Of a DNA stretch of 64,000 nucleotides, positions 17,854 to 26,352 are shown one piece after another; positions within the stretch are counted from its first letter, which is position 1, and the number at the start of each line of letters is the position of its first letter. Under the pieces are notes generated by a model, which saw nothing but the letters and a program-made list of their open reading frames with translations, made no database searches and had not been told where the DNA came from. Location: contig NZ_CP072549.1 of assembly GCF_019343495.1 (NCBI RefSeq), positions 868,001-932,000 of the forward strand, read 5' to 3'. Source of the DNA: Acinetobacter lwoffii (lineage in GTDB: Bacteria; Pseudomonadota; Gammaproteobacteria; Pseudomonadales; Moraxellaceae). The translations under genes were made by a program, and so were the position numbers.

Positions 17854-18324
17854 TTACCAGCGAAATTTATCCCAGTTTTCCGGATTAGCCCAAAATTTGG
17901 AGTTAAACCAGTCTGGCACGTGCTTATAGGTTAAAATATTAAACTGCCACAGCGCAAAATCGGCCTCATGTGTGGTCTTGTCAATCAGCTGGGTAAATCC
18001 TAAAGCTCTCAATAACTTTTCATTTTGCAGCCGGCTGATTACCACCAATCGTTTGGCAAACAAATCACGTAATTTCACCAGAATTTGACTCATGATCTGC
18101 TCCGACAAATTTTCTGTTTCTGCAGTATCCAACATCACCACAGCCAAGTCATAACGTTGCTGAAAAGGCAGATTTAAAAAGTCAGATACGCTAAAATAGG
18201 ACCATTGAATAGCTGGCTGAAACTGGACTTGGCTCAAGTCCTGCCCAATACAAATAGCAGTATGAATTGGCTGTTCCTGTGCGAAATCGTCTAGCATCGA
18301 GGTAATGACATTCTGCTCAGCCAT
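17854..18324 (-). CDS. DUF6231-like hypothetical protein
   Basis: The 156-residue product has no signal peptide or membrane segment. It has alternating strands and helices reminiscent of a degenerate Rossmann or SAM-dependent methyltransferase fold (TAICIGQDLSQ near residue 21, YDLAVVMLDTAE near 58, RLVVISRL near 93), and ends in an aromatic-rich tail with five tryptophans in the last 35 residues. I associate it with DUF6231, conserved in Acinetobacter and Pseudomonas relatives, but this is from memory. It is divergent from the DUF2797 gene, with only 34 bases between the starts, so the two may share regulatory DNA. Confidence 0.65.
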   Translation of the reverse strand: MAEQNVITSMLDDFAQEQPIHTAICIGQDLSQVQFQPAIQWSYFSVSDFLNLPFQQRYDLAVVMLDTAETENLSEQIMSQILVKLRDLFAKRLVVISRLQNEKLLRALGFTQLIDKTTHEADFALWQFNILTYKHVPDWFNSKFWANPENWDKFRW

Positions 18325-18358
18325 AACTGCATCCTTATGATTTAAGTGAGTAATTTTT

Positions 18359-19228
18359 ATGGAACTTCAGGGCATTTGTCATAAAATGCACGTCGGCCTC
18401 AAGGACCTTAGTGTAACTGATCAACAGATACAGCGGGCAAATGTTGAATATAAATTAATTTTAGATCGTGCAGAAATTGATCTTCCGTTTAATTTAGGCC
18501 AGGAAATCGAGATTGAATGGACCGGTAATATTTACTGCGTGTCCTGTGGCAACAAAACTTCCAAATCATTTTCGCAAGGTCACTGTTTTAAATGTTTTAA
18601 AACCAATGCTTCATGTGATATGTGCATCATGAAGCCAGAGACGTGCCATTATCATTTGGGCACTTGCCGCGAAGATGAATTTGCACAGAATGTCTGCTTC
18701 CAACCACATATTGTCTATCTGGCCAATTCCAGTGCATTAAAGGTCGGCATTACCCGTACCAGCCAAATGCCGACTCGCTGGCTTGATCAGGGTGCCACCC
18801 AAGCCCTGCCGATTATGAAAGTGGGCTCACGTCGTCTTTCCGGAAAGCTTGAGGTCATGTTTGGTACGCAGGTTGCTGATAAAACTGACTGGCGCAAGCT
18901 ACTGAAAGGTGAAGCAGAACCATTGAACCTGATTGAAGTGCGTGAACAACTGCTGGAAGAATTTGCGCCTAAAATTCAAAGCATTCGCGAAGAATTTAAT
19001 CAGAATCTAGAATTTAATGAAAATATTGAAGTATTGGAAGATGAATTCGCACGAGAGTTTATTTATCCGGTAGAACAATATCCGGAAAAGATTAAATCGC
19101 ATAATCTGGATAAAACTCCTGTGATTCGTGGCAAATTACAAGGCATCAAGGGCCAGTATTTAATTCTGGATACTGGCGTGATTAATATGCGCAAATATAC
19201 CGGTTATCAACTGATTATTCGTGCTTAA
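18359..19228 (+). CDS. DUF2797 protein with cysteine-rich zinc ribbons
   Basis: The 289-residue product has two cysteine clusters, CVSCGNK...CFKC (about residues 60-82) and CDMCIMKPETCHYH (about 87-100), which look like structural zinc sites. They are followed by HIVYLANSSALKVGITR and RWLDQGA. That pair resembles the GIY-YIG/T5orf172 style of fold (a YxxxS..xKVGxT strand followed by RxxxQ), so a nuclease-like core is possible. This is inference; catalytic residues were not confirmed. The family is annotated only as DUF2797. A terminator follows the stop. The gene is divergent from DUF6231. Confidence 0.8.
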   Translation: MELQGICHKMHVGLKDLSVTDQQIQRANVEYKLILDRAEIDLPFNLGQEIEIEWTGNIYCVSCGNKTSKSFSQGHCFKCFKTNASCDMCIMKPETCHYHLGTCREDEFAQNVCFQPHIVYLANSSALKVGITRTSQMPTRWLDQGATQALPIMKVGSRRLSGKLEVMFGTQVADKTDWRKLLKGEAEPLNLIEVREQLLEEFAPKIQSIREEFNQNLEFNENIEVLEDEFAREFIYPVEQYPEKIKSHNLDKTPVIRGKLQGIKGQYLILDTGVINMRKYTGYQLIIRA

Positions 19229-19250
19229 ACCATTATTTGCCTAGAAAACA

Positions 19251-19278
19251 AAAAACCAGCCCGCAGGCTGGTTTTTTT
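19251..19278. terminator. Bidirectional terminator
   Basis: Eleven-base arms (19251-19261 and 19266-19276) around a CGCA loop, flanked by A and T runs, lie between convergent DUF2797 and ppiD genes. Confidence 0.9.
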
Positions 19279-19289
19279 ATACAACAATT

Positions 19290-21155
19290 TTATTTGATTT
19301 TTGCCTGAGATTTCAGGTAACGCGTATAGTCATCAAATTCCTGCTGACCACGAAGTTGCTGATATAACTTCACCAACTCACTACGCTGTTCTGCACTTAA
19401 TACATCCACCGGATTTTTCTTCACTTCTGATACCGCAACCACAACCAGTTCATTCGGCATTTTCGCTGTGGTCACTGACCAATGGCCTGCTTTTGGTGTC
19501 GGCAGACTAAAGGCCGCACGCTGTACATCACGTTTTAGTAAACCTTCAGCACGTGTGTAAACGCCAGCATCTTCAAAGATCAAATCACCTTTCGCCACTG
19601 CTGCAGCCGGTTTGGTTTTGAACTCATCCAAAGCTTTCTGAATTTTTGCTTTTGCCAAAGCAGCTGCCTTGTCTTCAATCAACTGAGCCTTAACACGGGG
19701 TTTTGCTTCTGCCAATGTTTGTTCACCAGCTGCATGATAATTACGCACCTTGATCCAAGCTACATCACCATTGGCCAACTGAATGCTTGATGAAGCATTA
19801 CGATCACCATTTTTAACATCGTCATTAAACAGTTTAACCTTGAGGTTAGCATCGCTCAGCACAGGATCACGGGTCGAAAGTGTTATCCCTTGGGCTTTCT
19901 GGACTTGCACACCTTTCACTTCTTGAGTAACGACATCCAGAGAATCACTTCCTACTACCATATCATTTAGCGTATTGACCGTATCAGAGAATGCATTGGA
20001 TTTTTTAGCAGCCAAGGCTTCTTCAGACAAACGTGCTTTTTGTGACTCAAAAGAAGGAACCGCAACATCTGGCGTTTGCACAGAAATAATGTGGTATCCA
20101 TAATCTGTTTTCACCGGTGCAGAAACCTGACCTGATTTTAAAGAATTAACCGTCTGGTCAAATGCAGTGCCAAATACACCTTCTTCATAGACAGCAAGCG
20201 CACCACCTTTAGACTTAGATTCAGGATCTTCAGAATATTGTGCTGCAGCTTGAGCAAAAGTGGTACCGGCTTTAATTTTGGCTGCAATCTCGGTCGCCAG
20301 TTTTTTCGCTTCAGCATCACTACGACTGTCCGCCGTAATTAAAATATGCTTCACATCTGGTTTAACTGCCTGTTTTTGTGTCGCGACAAAAGCCGTGTAC
20401 GCTTCCTGAAGCTCAGCATCTGTAACCGCTAAGCTCTGCACCTGAATATCGCTTGGCTTTAACACCACATAGTCGACATCTACACTGGTCGGCTGTTTAA
20501 ATAGCGTTTTGTGTTTTTCATAATAAGCAGCAATATCTGCATCCGTCACTTTGACATCTTTTTTATAGCTGTCCAGATTAATGCTGGAAATATGAATATG
20601 ACGTTGTTCAGTTTGTAAATCGGCAATCTGCTGCATTTCGACTGGGCTCACCAGTGGATAATCCAGGAAAGTCGATGACAGCATCTTCAGCGCATGATCT
20701 TTACGTAAACTTTCAATCAAAGCGCGATTGGTCATGCCAATTGATTTTAGATAATTTTCATATAAAGCATTCGAGAACTTGCCATCTTGCTGGAAAGTAG
20801 GCTGCTGAGCAATCATCTGTTCAATTTGCTGGTCACTCAGACTGATCCCTAATTCTTCAGCCTGTTGCAGCAATAAAGTACGTGCAACCAGAGTATCCAT
20901 GGCTTTCTGGTCAATGAAGCTTTGATTCAGTAAAGTTTCATCCCCATTGGCATAACTGAGATATTGTTCTTTAAATGATTTGGTCAGTGACTCTAATTCT
21001 TTTTGAGATATTTCAGTCCCGTTCACTGATTTTGCCGCATCAGAGTTTCCGCTGCTAAAATATCCTTCAATACCTACAAGTGCTAACGGGGTCAAAAACA
21101 GAACGAGCAAGACTTTGCCCAACCAACCCTTAATAACTTTACGAAAAGCTTCCAT
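19290..21155 (-). CDS. ppiD: Periplasmic folding chaperone PpiD (SurA_N and parvulin domains)
   Basis: PpiD is an inner-membrane-anchored chaperone at the Sec exit site. The 621 residues show one transmembrane segment (about 12-33), a SurA_N-like chaperone domain (about 35-170), an intact parvulin domain starting at VKPDVKHILI near residue 262 and ending at DYGYHIISVQ, and a C-terminal degenerate domain. This is the canonical PpiD order and length. The gene lies immediately downstream of hup on the same strand with a terminator between them; in E. coli hupB and ppiD are likewise neighbours, which supports the assignment. Confidence 0.92.
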   Translation of the reverse strand: MEAFRKVIKGWLGKVLLVLFLTPLALVGIEGYFSSGNSDAAKSVNGTEISQKELESLTKSFKEQYLSYANGDETLLNQSFIDQKAMDTLVARTLLLQQAEELGISLSDQQIEQMIAQQPTFQQDGKFSNALYENYLKSIGMTNRALIESLRKDHALKMLSSTFLDYPLVSPVEMQQIADLQTEQRHIHISSINLDSYKKDVKVTDADIAAYYEKHKTLFKQPTSVDVDYVVLKPSDIQVQSLAVTDAELQEAYTAFVATQKQAVKPDVKHILITADSRSDAEAKKLATEIAAKIKAGTTFAQAAAQYSEDPESKSKGGALAVYEEGVFGTAFDQTVNSLKSGQVSAPVKTDYGYHIISVQTPDVAVPSFESQKARLSEEALAAKKSNAFSDTVNTLNDMVVGSDSLDVVTQEVKGVQVQKAQGITLSTRDPVLSDANLKVKLFNDDVKNGDRNASSSIQLANGDVAWIKVRNYHAAGEQTLAEAKPRVKAQLIEDKAAALAKAKIQKALDEFKTKPAAAVAKGDLIFEDAGVYTRAEGLLKRDVQRAAFSLPTPKAGHWSVTTAKMPNELVVVAVSEVKKNPVDVLSAEQRSELVKLYQQLRGQQEFDDYTRYLKSQAKIK

Positions 21156-21246
21156 AAGTATTCCAATATTTTATTTGCAAAGGATTTTAACCGAAAATAC
21201 CCATTGAATGAATGTGTTAATCATCACAATTAAATTTATCAATAAA

Positions 21247-21270
21247 AAACGCGCCAAAGAAGGCGCGTTT
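21247..21270 (-). terminator. Terminator after the HU gene
   Basis: Nine-base G+C-rich arms (21247-21255 and 21262-21270) are followed on the minus strand by an A/T run, just past the HU stop. Confidence 0.8.
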
Positions 21271-21285
21271 CGTCGCTGGGTAAGC

Positions 21286-21558
21286 TTAAGCTACAGCGTC
21301 TTTTAAGCCTTTACCTGCTTTGAAGCTAGGTACTTTGCTTGCTTTGATCTCAAGAGTAGCACCAGTTTGTGGGTTACGGCCAGTACGTGCAGCGCGTTCT
21401 TTCACACCGAAAGTACCAAAACCCACTAAAGTTACTGTATCACCCGATTTTAAAGCTTCAGTAACAGAAGCAATTGTAGCATCTAAAGCTTTACCTGCGT
21501 CAGCCTTAGATAATCCCCCTTTTTCTGCAATTGCATCAATTAATTCTGATTTATTCAT
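21286..21558 (-). CDS. hupB: DNA-binding protein HU
   Basis: HU is the abundant nucleoid-associated histone-like protein. The product is 90 residues, the standard size. It starts [20 protein letters not shown], with the helical dimerisation half, then [21 protein letters not shown], which includes the flexible beta arm with its DNA-intercalating Pro in RNPQTG, and ends [10 protein letters not shown]. The gene precedes ppiD, as in enterobacterial hupB. The leader contains a good promoter candidate and an AGGACG Shine-Dalgarno site. A single HU subunit is encoded here; I cannot tell whether the genome has a second. Confidence 0.96.
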   Translation of the reverse strand: MNKSELIDAIAEKGGLSKADAGKALDATIASVTEALKSGDTVTLVGFGTFGVKERAARTGRNPQTGATLEIKASKVPSFKAGKGLKDAVA

Positions 21559-21624
21559 GAAGATTACGTCCTCTTAATATCGTTTATTTAAGGTTCAAGA
21601 ATTGATTTAACATGCCATAACGCC

Positions 21625-21654
21625 TTTATAGCAATGCTTTAGGTATAAACGCAA
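21625..21654 (-). promoter_or_regulatory. Candidate sigma-70 promoter of hupB
   Basis: On the minus strand a TTGCGT -35 element (21649-21654) and a TATAAA -10 element (21625-21630) are 18 bases apart, about 65 bases upstream of the hupB start. Confidence 0.5.
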
Positions 21655-21720
21655 TACTTAAGAACCTCTTTTTTTTCAAAAAATATGCGAAAAAAACATT
21701 GAATAATAAATAAAGTCATT

Positions 21721-22194
21721 TTATTTAAGTTTTTTCGACAATTCTTCTTTCATTTTTTCTTGTTCCGCAGTCAACTGATCAACCTTGGCATGCAACTGAA
21801 GAATTAAACGTTCCAAATACTGTACATCCTTCAGTGTGACTAATCCTATACGATTCAATGAGTGATGAACAGAGTTGTCGATTAATTTTTCCACTTTGTC
21901 TTTGGTGTCTGTGACCGACTCTTTGGCCTTTTCCGAAACCTTCTCTACAGTTTGATCGGCAATATCTGCAGTTTTAGATTCAAGCTCTTCCCCGACCTTG
22001 ACCAGCGAGTCAAACAGTTTATTGCCTTCTTCTTCTGCACGTGAAAAAGCTCCTAGTCCAGCCAACCAGATCTGTTTGGTGTATTTACGAAAATCAAGAA
22101 CCGATTTGCGCTCTGAGGCAGATTTAGACTTGGTTGTCAGCGTTTTCTCATTCGAAGCTTCAGCTGAGTCTTGTGCTGTTTTTGACTTGTCCAT
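21721..22194 (-). CDS. Phasin-like polyhydroxyalkanoate granule-associated protein
   Basis: The 157-residue product has a charged N-terminus, a conserved TKQIWLAGLGAFSRAEEEG segment (about residues 37-55) typical of the PHA-granule-associated phasin group (PhaF/PhaI/PhaM type), then a long amphipathic coiled coil (about 60-157) rich in K, E and Q. These proteins coat polyhydroxyalkanoate granules; no PHA synthase is in this window, so the role is inferred from similarity. A TTG at 22224 is in frame, but the ATG at 22194 follows AGGAG at good spacing, so I use it. Confidence 0.8.
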   Translation of the reverse strand: MDKSKTAQDSAEASNEKTLTTKSKSASERKSVLDFRKYTKQIWLAGLGAFSRAEEEGNKLFDSLVKVGEELESKTADIADQTVEKVSEKAKESVTDTKDKVEKLIDNSVHHSLNRIGLVTLKDVQYLERLILQLHAKVDQLTAEQEKMKEELSKKLK

Positions 22195-22397
22195 GTGCAC
22201 GGCTCCTGTTTGTTTTCTGCGCAATTATTATAAATTATTCTACAAAACCACTGCATAATAGCAAATTTAGTACTTGATAGATTTGATAAACTGTTCTACA
22301 AAGCAATTTATTTCAAGTCTAATTTGATTTAACCCTGAAATCTCTTCACAAGCAGGAAGCTTTTTCACTTTATATTTCAGGTAAGGATTGGTTGTAT

Positions 22398-23048
22398 ATG
22401 AGCGAATCGCAACAAAGTCAAAATCAACCGCATTTGTTGCTTACGATGACGTTAATTGTTTTAGAGACAATATTTACCTTCATTCTCAAGCATGATCGTG
22501 TCGTTGCATTACAGGCCAAAAAGTTTGTAGATAAAAACATCTCGATTAAAATCAATAGCTATATTCCGTATTTCGACTTTTATGTGCAATTCACCCCCAA
22601 TGGACTATTGTTTGACCATAAAGCACCGGGCCGCATTGTCGACCTGGATGTGCGCACTACACTTCCCGATCTGATTAAAATTTTCATTTTTGGTAATCGT
22701 CGTAGCATTCGTAGCATGCGTATTGATGGTCATCAGGTTTTAAAAGATGAGTTTCGTGATCTGTTAACCGTATTCAGTTTGCCTAAAGTATTAGCCGACT
22801 GGAAACACTGGCTGTCTGATGCGCCGACGGATGAAGCGGAAATTATTGCCTCTAAAAAGCGTATTGCGCCGCTTCTAAAGAAAATTGAAGAGCAGCGTTC
22901 CAAGATCAATACCCTGCAAGTGGAAGTCAAACAGTATAAAAACCGCCTGAAACGGATTGAACGCCGTCAAAAGCGCATTAACATCATTTTTGGCTTGAGC
23001 AGCGTACTTTTGATTACGTTATTAGTGTATAATTGGCTGAGCATGTAA
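22398..23048 (+). CDS. UbiJ/SCP2-like protein with C-terminal membrane segment
   Basis: The 216-residue product has a globular N-terminal domain (about 20-130) with a beta-rich pattern and the segment RSMRIDGHQVLKDEFRDLL, which recalls the SCP2-like lipid-binding part of UbiJ (GELEVQGDIQVVQNF). A coiled coil (about 145-190) and a hydrophobic C-terminal segment (about 193-212) follow. UbiJ supports ubiquinone synthesis, but the match is weak and from memory, and the C-terminal anchor is not typical. The ATG at 22398 follows AAGG about 14 bases upstream; a TTG at 22392 is less likely. It sits just ahead of the isc promoter. Confidence 0.5.
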   Translation: MSESQQSQNQPHLLLTMTLIVLETIFTFILKHDRVVALQAKKFVDKNISIKINSYIPYFDFYVQFTPNGLLFDHKAPGRIVDLDVRTTLPDLIKIFIFGNRRSIRSMRIDGHQVLKDEFRDLLTVFSLPKVLADWKHWLSDAPTDEAEIIASKKRIAPLLKKIEEQRSKINTLQVEVKQYKNRLKRIERRQKRINIIFGLSSVLLITLLVYNWLSM

Positions 23049-23094
23049 ATCTTTCATTCTCCAAAAATTAAATCCCACTAAGGTCTACTAAAAA

Positions 23095-23127
23095 TAACTT
23101 GACTAATTTAGTCGGGATTCATAAAAT
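23095..23127 (+). promoter_or_regulatory. isc promoter with overlapping IscR type-1 binding site
   Basis: TTGACT (23099-23104) and TAAAAT (23122-23127) are 17 bases apart. The -35 region lies inside 23095-23119, which contains GACTAATTTAGTC with flanking GGG. This fits the published IscR type-1 consensus (the GACT-N5-AGTC core), so holo-IscR would repress its own operon. Confidence 0.85.
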
Positions 23128-23160
23128 CTACACATCTAGTCTAACCATGTGTATCGAATC

Positions 23161-23634
23161 ATGCGCCTAACCACTCGCGGTCGCTACGCTGTGACTGCTC
23201 TACTTGATCTAGCTTTGCAGCCTTCTGAAAAAACGATAACGCTCGCTGAAATTGCAGCACGTCAAACTATTTCTGTTGCTTATCTTGAGCAGTTATTTGC
23301 GAAGCTCAAGCGTCATGGTTTAGTTTCTAGTGTTCGTGGCGCAAATGGTGGTTACCATTTAGCACGTAATGCAGATGAAATTACTGTGTTAGCAATTATT
23401 GAAGCTGTAAACGAAACAGTTGATGCGACTCGCTGTGACCATAAAGGCAACTGCCAGAATGGTGCGATGTGCTTGACTCATGATTTATGGCAGGAACTCT
23501 CCCATCACATCGCCGATTATTTAGAAAAAATCTCGCTTGCTGATCTGGTTGCACGTGACAACGTCCAGACTGTGTCATTACGCCAAAAATCAGCACCTTT
23601 AGATTCAGCCCTTTTATCGGTTACAGGTATTTGA
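23161..23634 (+). CDS. iscR: Iron-sulfur cluster assembly transcription factor IscR
   Basis: IscR is an Rrf2-family regulator that carries a [2Fe-2S] cluster and represses the isc operon when cluster-loaded. The 157-residue product has a winged HTH (residues 1-65) and the cluster ligands C92, C98 and C104 in [13 protein letters not shown], at the same positions as in E. coli; the fourth ligand, His107 in E. coli, appears as the H in LTHDLW. A GTG at 23149 is in frame but the ATG at 23161 gives the family start [11 protein letters not shown]. It is followed by iscS after a single base. Confidence 0.97.
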   Translation: MRLTTRGRYAVTALLDLALQPSEKTITLAEIAARQTISVAYLEQLFAKLKRHGLVSSVRGANGGYHLARNADEITVLAIIEAVNETVDATRCDHKGNCQNGAMCLTHDLWQELSHHIADYLEKISLADLVARDNVQTVSLRQKSAPLDSALLSVTGI

Positions 23635-23635
23635 C

Positions 23636-24853
23636 ATGAAACGTCCGATTTATCTTGATTATGCAGCTACAACTCCTGTAGATCCTCAGGTTGCTGAACG
23701 TATGATGGAATGCTTAACATTCGATGGTACCTTTGGTAATGCGGCATCTCGTTCACACGCGTATGGTTGGCAAGCAGAAGAAAAAGTTGAATATGCACGT
23801 GAACAAGTTGCGAATTTAATTAAAGCTGATCCACGTGAAATCGTATGGACTTCGGGTGCGACCGAGTCAGACAACCTTGCGCTTAAAGGTGTAGCTCATT
23901 TCTATGCATCTAAAGGTAAACATATCGTTACCTCTAAAATCGAACATAAGGCAGTTTTAGATACCTGTCGTGAGCTTGAGTCTGAAGGTTTTGAAATTAC
24001 CTATATTGAGCCTCAACCTCAAACCGGTTTAATTACTCCAGAAATGGTACAGGCAGCGATCCGTCCAGATACGATTCTTGTTTCCCTGATGATGGTGAAC
24101 AATGAAATCGGTACTGTGACTGATGTTGCAGCGATTGGTGAAATCACTCGCGCCAACAAGATTTTCTTCCATGTAGATGCAGCTCAGGCGGCAGGTAAAG
24201 TTGAAATTGATCTTTCAACTTTAAAAGTAGACTTGATGAGTTTCTCTGCGCACAAGATCTATGGCCCTAAAGGTATTGGCGCACTGTTTGTACGTCGTAG
24301 CCCACGTGTACGCCTTAAAGCTGAAATGCATGGTGGCGGCCACGAACGTGGTATGCGTTCAGGTACCCTTGCGACTCACCAGATTGTAGGTATGGGTGAA
24401 GCCTTTGAACTTGCAGGCAAAAACCTGGAAGCTGAACAGACTCGTTTACGTGTACTTCGCGACAAGCTGTGGAATGGTTTACAAGGTCTTGAACAAGTGT
24501 TCCTGAACGGCCATCCAACACAAAACGTAGCGAACTACCTGAATATTAGCTTCAACTTCGTTGAAGGCGAATCATTGATGATGGCATTGAAAGATGCTGC
24601 GGTATCTTCAGGTTCGGCATGTACATCTGCAACACTTGAACCATCTTATGTACTTCGTGCATTGGGTCTTTCAGACGAACTTGCACACAGTTCGATCCGC
24701 TTCAGCTTCGGTAAATACACCACTGAAGAAGATATCGATCACGTATTGACTATCACTAAAGCTGCTGTTGAGAAGTTACGTGAACTTTCTCCGCTTTGGG
24801 ATATGTATAAGGAAGGTATTGACCTTTCTAAAGTTGAGTGGGCTGAGCACTAA
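23636..24853 (+). CDS. iscS: Cysteine desulfurase IscS
   Basis: IscS removes sulfur from cysteine with PLP and supplies it to IscU, tRNA thiolation and other paths. The 405 residues match the family. The PLP lysine is K207 in [12 protein letters not shown], and the persulfide-forming cysteine is C329 in [14 protein letters not shown], one position later than in E. coli. The start follows the iscR stop by one base, so translation is probably coupled. A hairpin separates it from iscU. Confidence 0.98.
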   Translation: MKRPIYLDYAATTPVDPQVAERMMECLTFDGTFGNAASRSHAYGWQAEEKVEYAREQVANLIKADPREIVWTSGATESDNLALKGVAHFYASKGKHIVTSKIEHKAVLDTCRELESEGFEITYIEPQPQTGLITPEMVQAAIRPDTILVSLMMVNNEIGTVTDVAAIGEITRANKIFFHVDAAQAAGKVEIDLSTLKVDLMSFSAHKIYGPKGIGALFVRRSPRVRLKAEMHGGGHERGMRSGTLATHQIVGMGEAFELAGKNLEAEQTRLRVLRDKLWNGLQGLEQVFLNGHPTQNVANYLNISFNFVEGESLMMALKDAAVSSGSACTSATLEPSYVLRALGLSDELAHSSIRFSFGKYTTEEDIDHVLTITKAAVEKLRELSPLWDMYKEGIDLSKVEWAEH

Positions 24854-24862
24854 TTTTCATTC

Positions 24863-24892
24863 TGAGATAGTGACAAATCCGTTGCTATCTCA
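24863..24892 (+). promoter_or_regulatory. Intergenic hairpin between iscS and iscU
   Basis: Eight-base arms (24863-24870 and 24885-24892) are followed about 10 bases later by a run of seven T residues (24903-24909). It could act as a partial terminator or a processing site inside the isc transcript; the loop is long (14 bases), so this is tentative. Confidence 0.4.
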
Positions 24893-24957
24893 TTGAGAAA
24901 AGTTTTTTTACCCCCATATTTAATACTAAGGCTGACCCCGAGGTTTGGAGAAGCAAC

Positions 24958-25344
24958 ATGGCTTATAGCGAAAAAGTAATTGATCATTACGAAAACCCTC
25001 GTAATGTTGGCGTTTTAGATAAAAATGCTGAAAACGTTGGTACTGGTATGGTTGGTGCGCCAGCATGTGGTGACGTGATGCGTTTACAGATTCAGGTAAA
25101 CGACGAAGGTGTGATTGAAGAAGCACGTTTCAAAACTTATGGTTGTGGTTCTGCCATTGCATCAAGTTCACTTGTGACCGAATGGCTCAAAGGCAAAACT
25201 TTAGATCAAGCTCAAGCGATCAAGAACATTGATATTGCAACTGAACTTGCACTTCCCCCAGTAAAAGTACACTGCTCTGTTCTTGCTGAAGATGCAATCA
25301 AAGCAGCTGTAGAAGACTACCGTAGCAAGAAAGTTAAAGCTTAA
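24958..25344 (+). CDS. iscU: Iron-sulfur cluster scaffold IscU
   Basis: IscU is the scaffold on which [2Fe-2S] clusters are assembled with sulfur from IscS. The 128 residues carry the three cluster cysteines C37 (GAPACGDVM), C63 (YGCGSA) and C106 (VHCSVLA). The HscA-recognition motif LPPVK is at 99-103. It is 104 bases after iscS, with a hairpin in the gap and a GGTTTGGAG Shine-Dalgarno region just upstream. Confidence 0.98.
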   Translation: MAYSEKVIDHYENPRNVGVLDKNAENVGTGMVGAPACGDVMRLQIQVNDEGVIEEARFKTYGCGSAIASSSLVTEWLKGKTLDQAQAIKNIDIATELALPPVKVHCSVLAEDAIKAAVEDYRSKKVKA

Positions 25345-25378
25345 TTGTTCCACGTTTTGAAATTTTAACGGAGTTTTC

Positions 25379-25699
25379 ATGATCCATTTAACTGAAAATG
25401 CTGCAACTCATATCAGCAATTATTTAAAAAATCGCGGTAAGGGTGAAGGCATTCGCGTTGGTGTGAAAACTTCAGGCTGTTCTGGTCTGGCCTATGTGCT
25501 CGAATTCGTTGATGAAGTCGATGCACATGACCAAGCCTTTGAGCAGTTTGGGGTTAAAGTATTTGTTGACCCGAAAAGTCTGGTTTATCTTGAAGGTATG
25601 GAGATGGACTATGTTAAAAACGGCTTGAACGAAGGCTTCGAATTTAACAACCCCAACAAAAAAGGCGAATGCGGTTGTGGTGAATCCTTCACTGTATAA
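25379..25699 (+). CDS. iscA: Iron-sulfur cluster assembly protein IscA
   Basis: IscA is an A-type carrier that helps deliver or mature iron-sulfur clusters, mainly [4Fe-4S]. The 106-residue product has the three conserved cysteines C34 (TSGCSGLAY), C98 and C100 (GECGCGESF). It follows iscU by 34 bases and has an ACGGAG Shine-Dalgarno site. A perfect hairpin follows the stop, separating it from hscB. Confidence 0.97.
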   Translation: MIHLTENAATHISNYLKNRGKGEGIRVGVKTSGCSGLAYVLEFVDEVDAHDQAFEQFGVKVFVDPKSLVYLEGMEMDYVKNGLNEGFEFNNPNKKGECGCGESFTV

Positions 25700-25723
25700 A
25701 CCCGGCAGTTATTCTCTTTTGAC

Positions 25724-25754
25724 ATTAAAACAGTGTGTTTCACACTGTTTTAAT
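25724..25754 (+). terminator. Perfect 14-bp hairpin between iscA and hscB
   Basis: Arms 25724-25737 and 25741-25754 are fully complementary around a 3-base TTT loop, with A-rich and T-rich bases at the foot. It resembles an intrinsic terminator, although the T run is part of the stem. It could lower hscBA-fdx expression relative to iscRSUA or mark an RNA-processing site. Confidence 0.65.
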
Positions 25755-25802
25755 TGCATTTATACAGTTATTTTTGCTCATTAATCGCGGATCCCATCTC
25801 CC

Positions 25803-26318
25803 ATGAATCATTTTGAGTTGTTCAACCTTCCTGTAGCACTCGATATTGATTTGGCGGCTTTAAAGACTGAATTTTTAAAGTTGCAGCAACAATATCACCC
25901 AGATAAAGCTGAAGACAAAGATCAGGCTCTGATTAAATCAAGTGATATCAATCAGGCATTTAAAGCCTTGTCAGCGGTCGATAGCCGTGCAGCTTATTTA
26001 CTGTCTCTCAAGAAACAGGATTATCACTTAGATCAGTCGATCAGTGATTTTGAATTCTTGCAGGACGCTCTGGAAATTCGTGAACAACTTGACGATGCAA
26101 CCTCTGCTGAAGATTTAACTTCACTGAAAGTCGAAGTCCAGCAATGGATTGAAGGCTTGGTTCGCGAGTTCAAAATTGATTATGCGGATGAAGACTGGGC
26201 CGAAGCACGCGATACAGTGCGCAAACTACGCTTCTTCGTTAAAGTCATGGCCGATATCGACAAAGCGGAAGACCGCTTCCTGGACGATGACAGCTTTGAT
26301 CTTGATGATGATTTCTAA
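25803..26318 (+). CDS. hscB: Fe-S co-chaperone HscB
   Basis: HscB is the J-domain co-chaperone that brings IscU to HscA and stimulates its ATPase. The 171-residue product has an N-terminal J domain with the HPD tripeptide at residues 32-34 (QQYHPDKAED) and a C-terminal three-helix bundle (about 85-160) that binds IscU. The length matches the family (E. coli 171). It starts 104 bases after iscA and about 50 bases after the hairpin. Confidence 0.96.
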   Translation: MNHFELFNLPVALDIDLAALKTEFLKLQQQYHPDKAEDKDQALIKSSDINQAFKALSAVDSRAAYLLSLKKQDYHLDQSISDFEFLQDALEIREQLDDATSAEDLTSLKVEVQQWIEGLVREFKIDYADEDWAEARDTVRKLRFFVKVMADIDKAEDRFLDDDSFDLDDDF

Positions 26319-26352
26319 TTTTTAATATTTAACGTGCAAAGGATGTAACACT

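Noticed and set aside
23149..23160. GTG start for iscR
   Set aside because: The family begins [11 protein letters not shown] at 23161; the upstream GTG would add four residues not seen in relatives.
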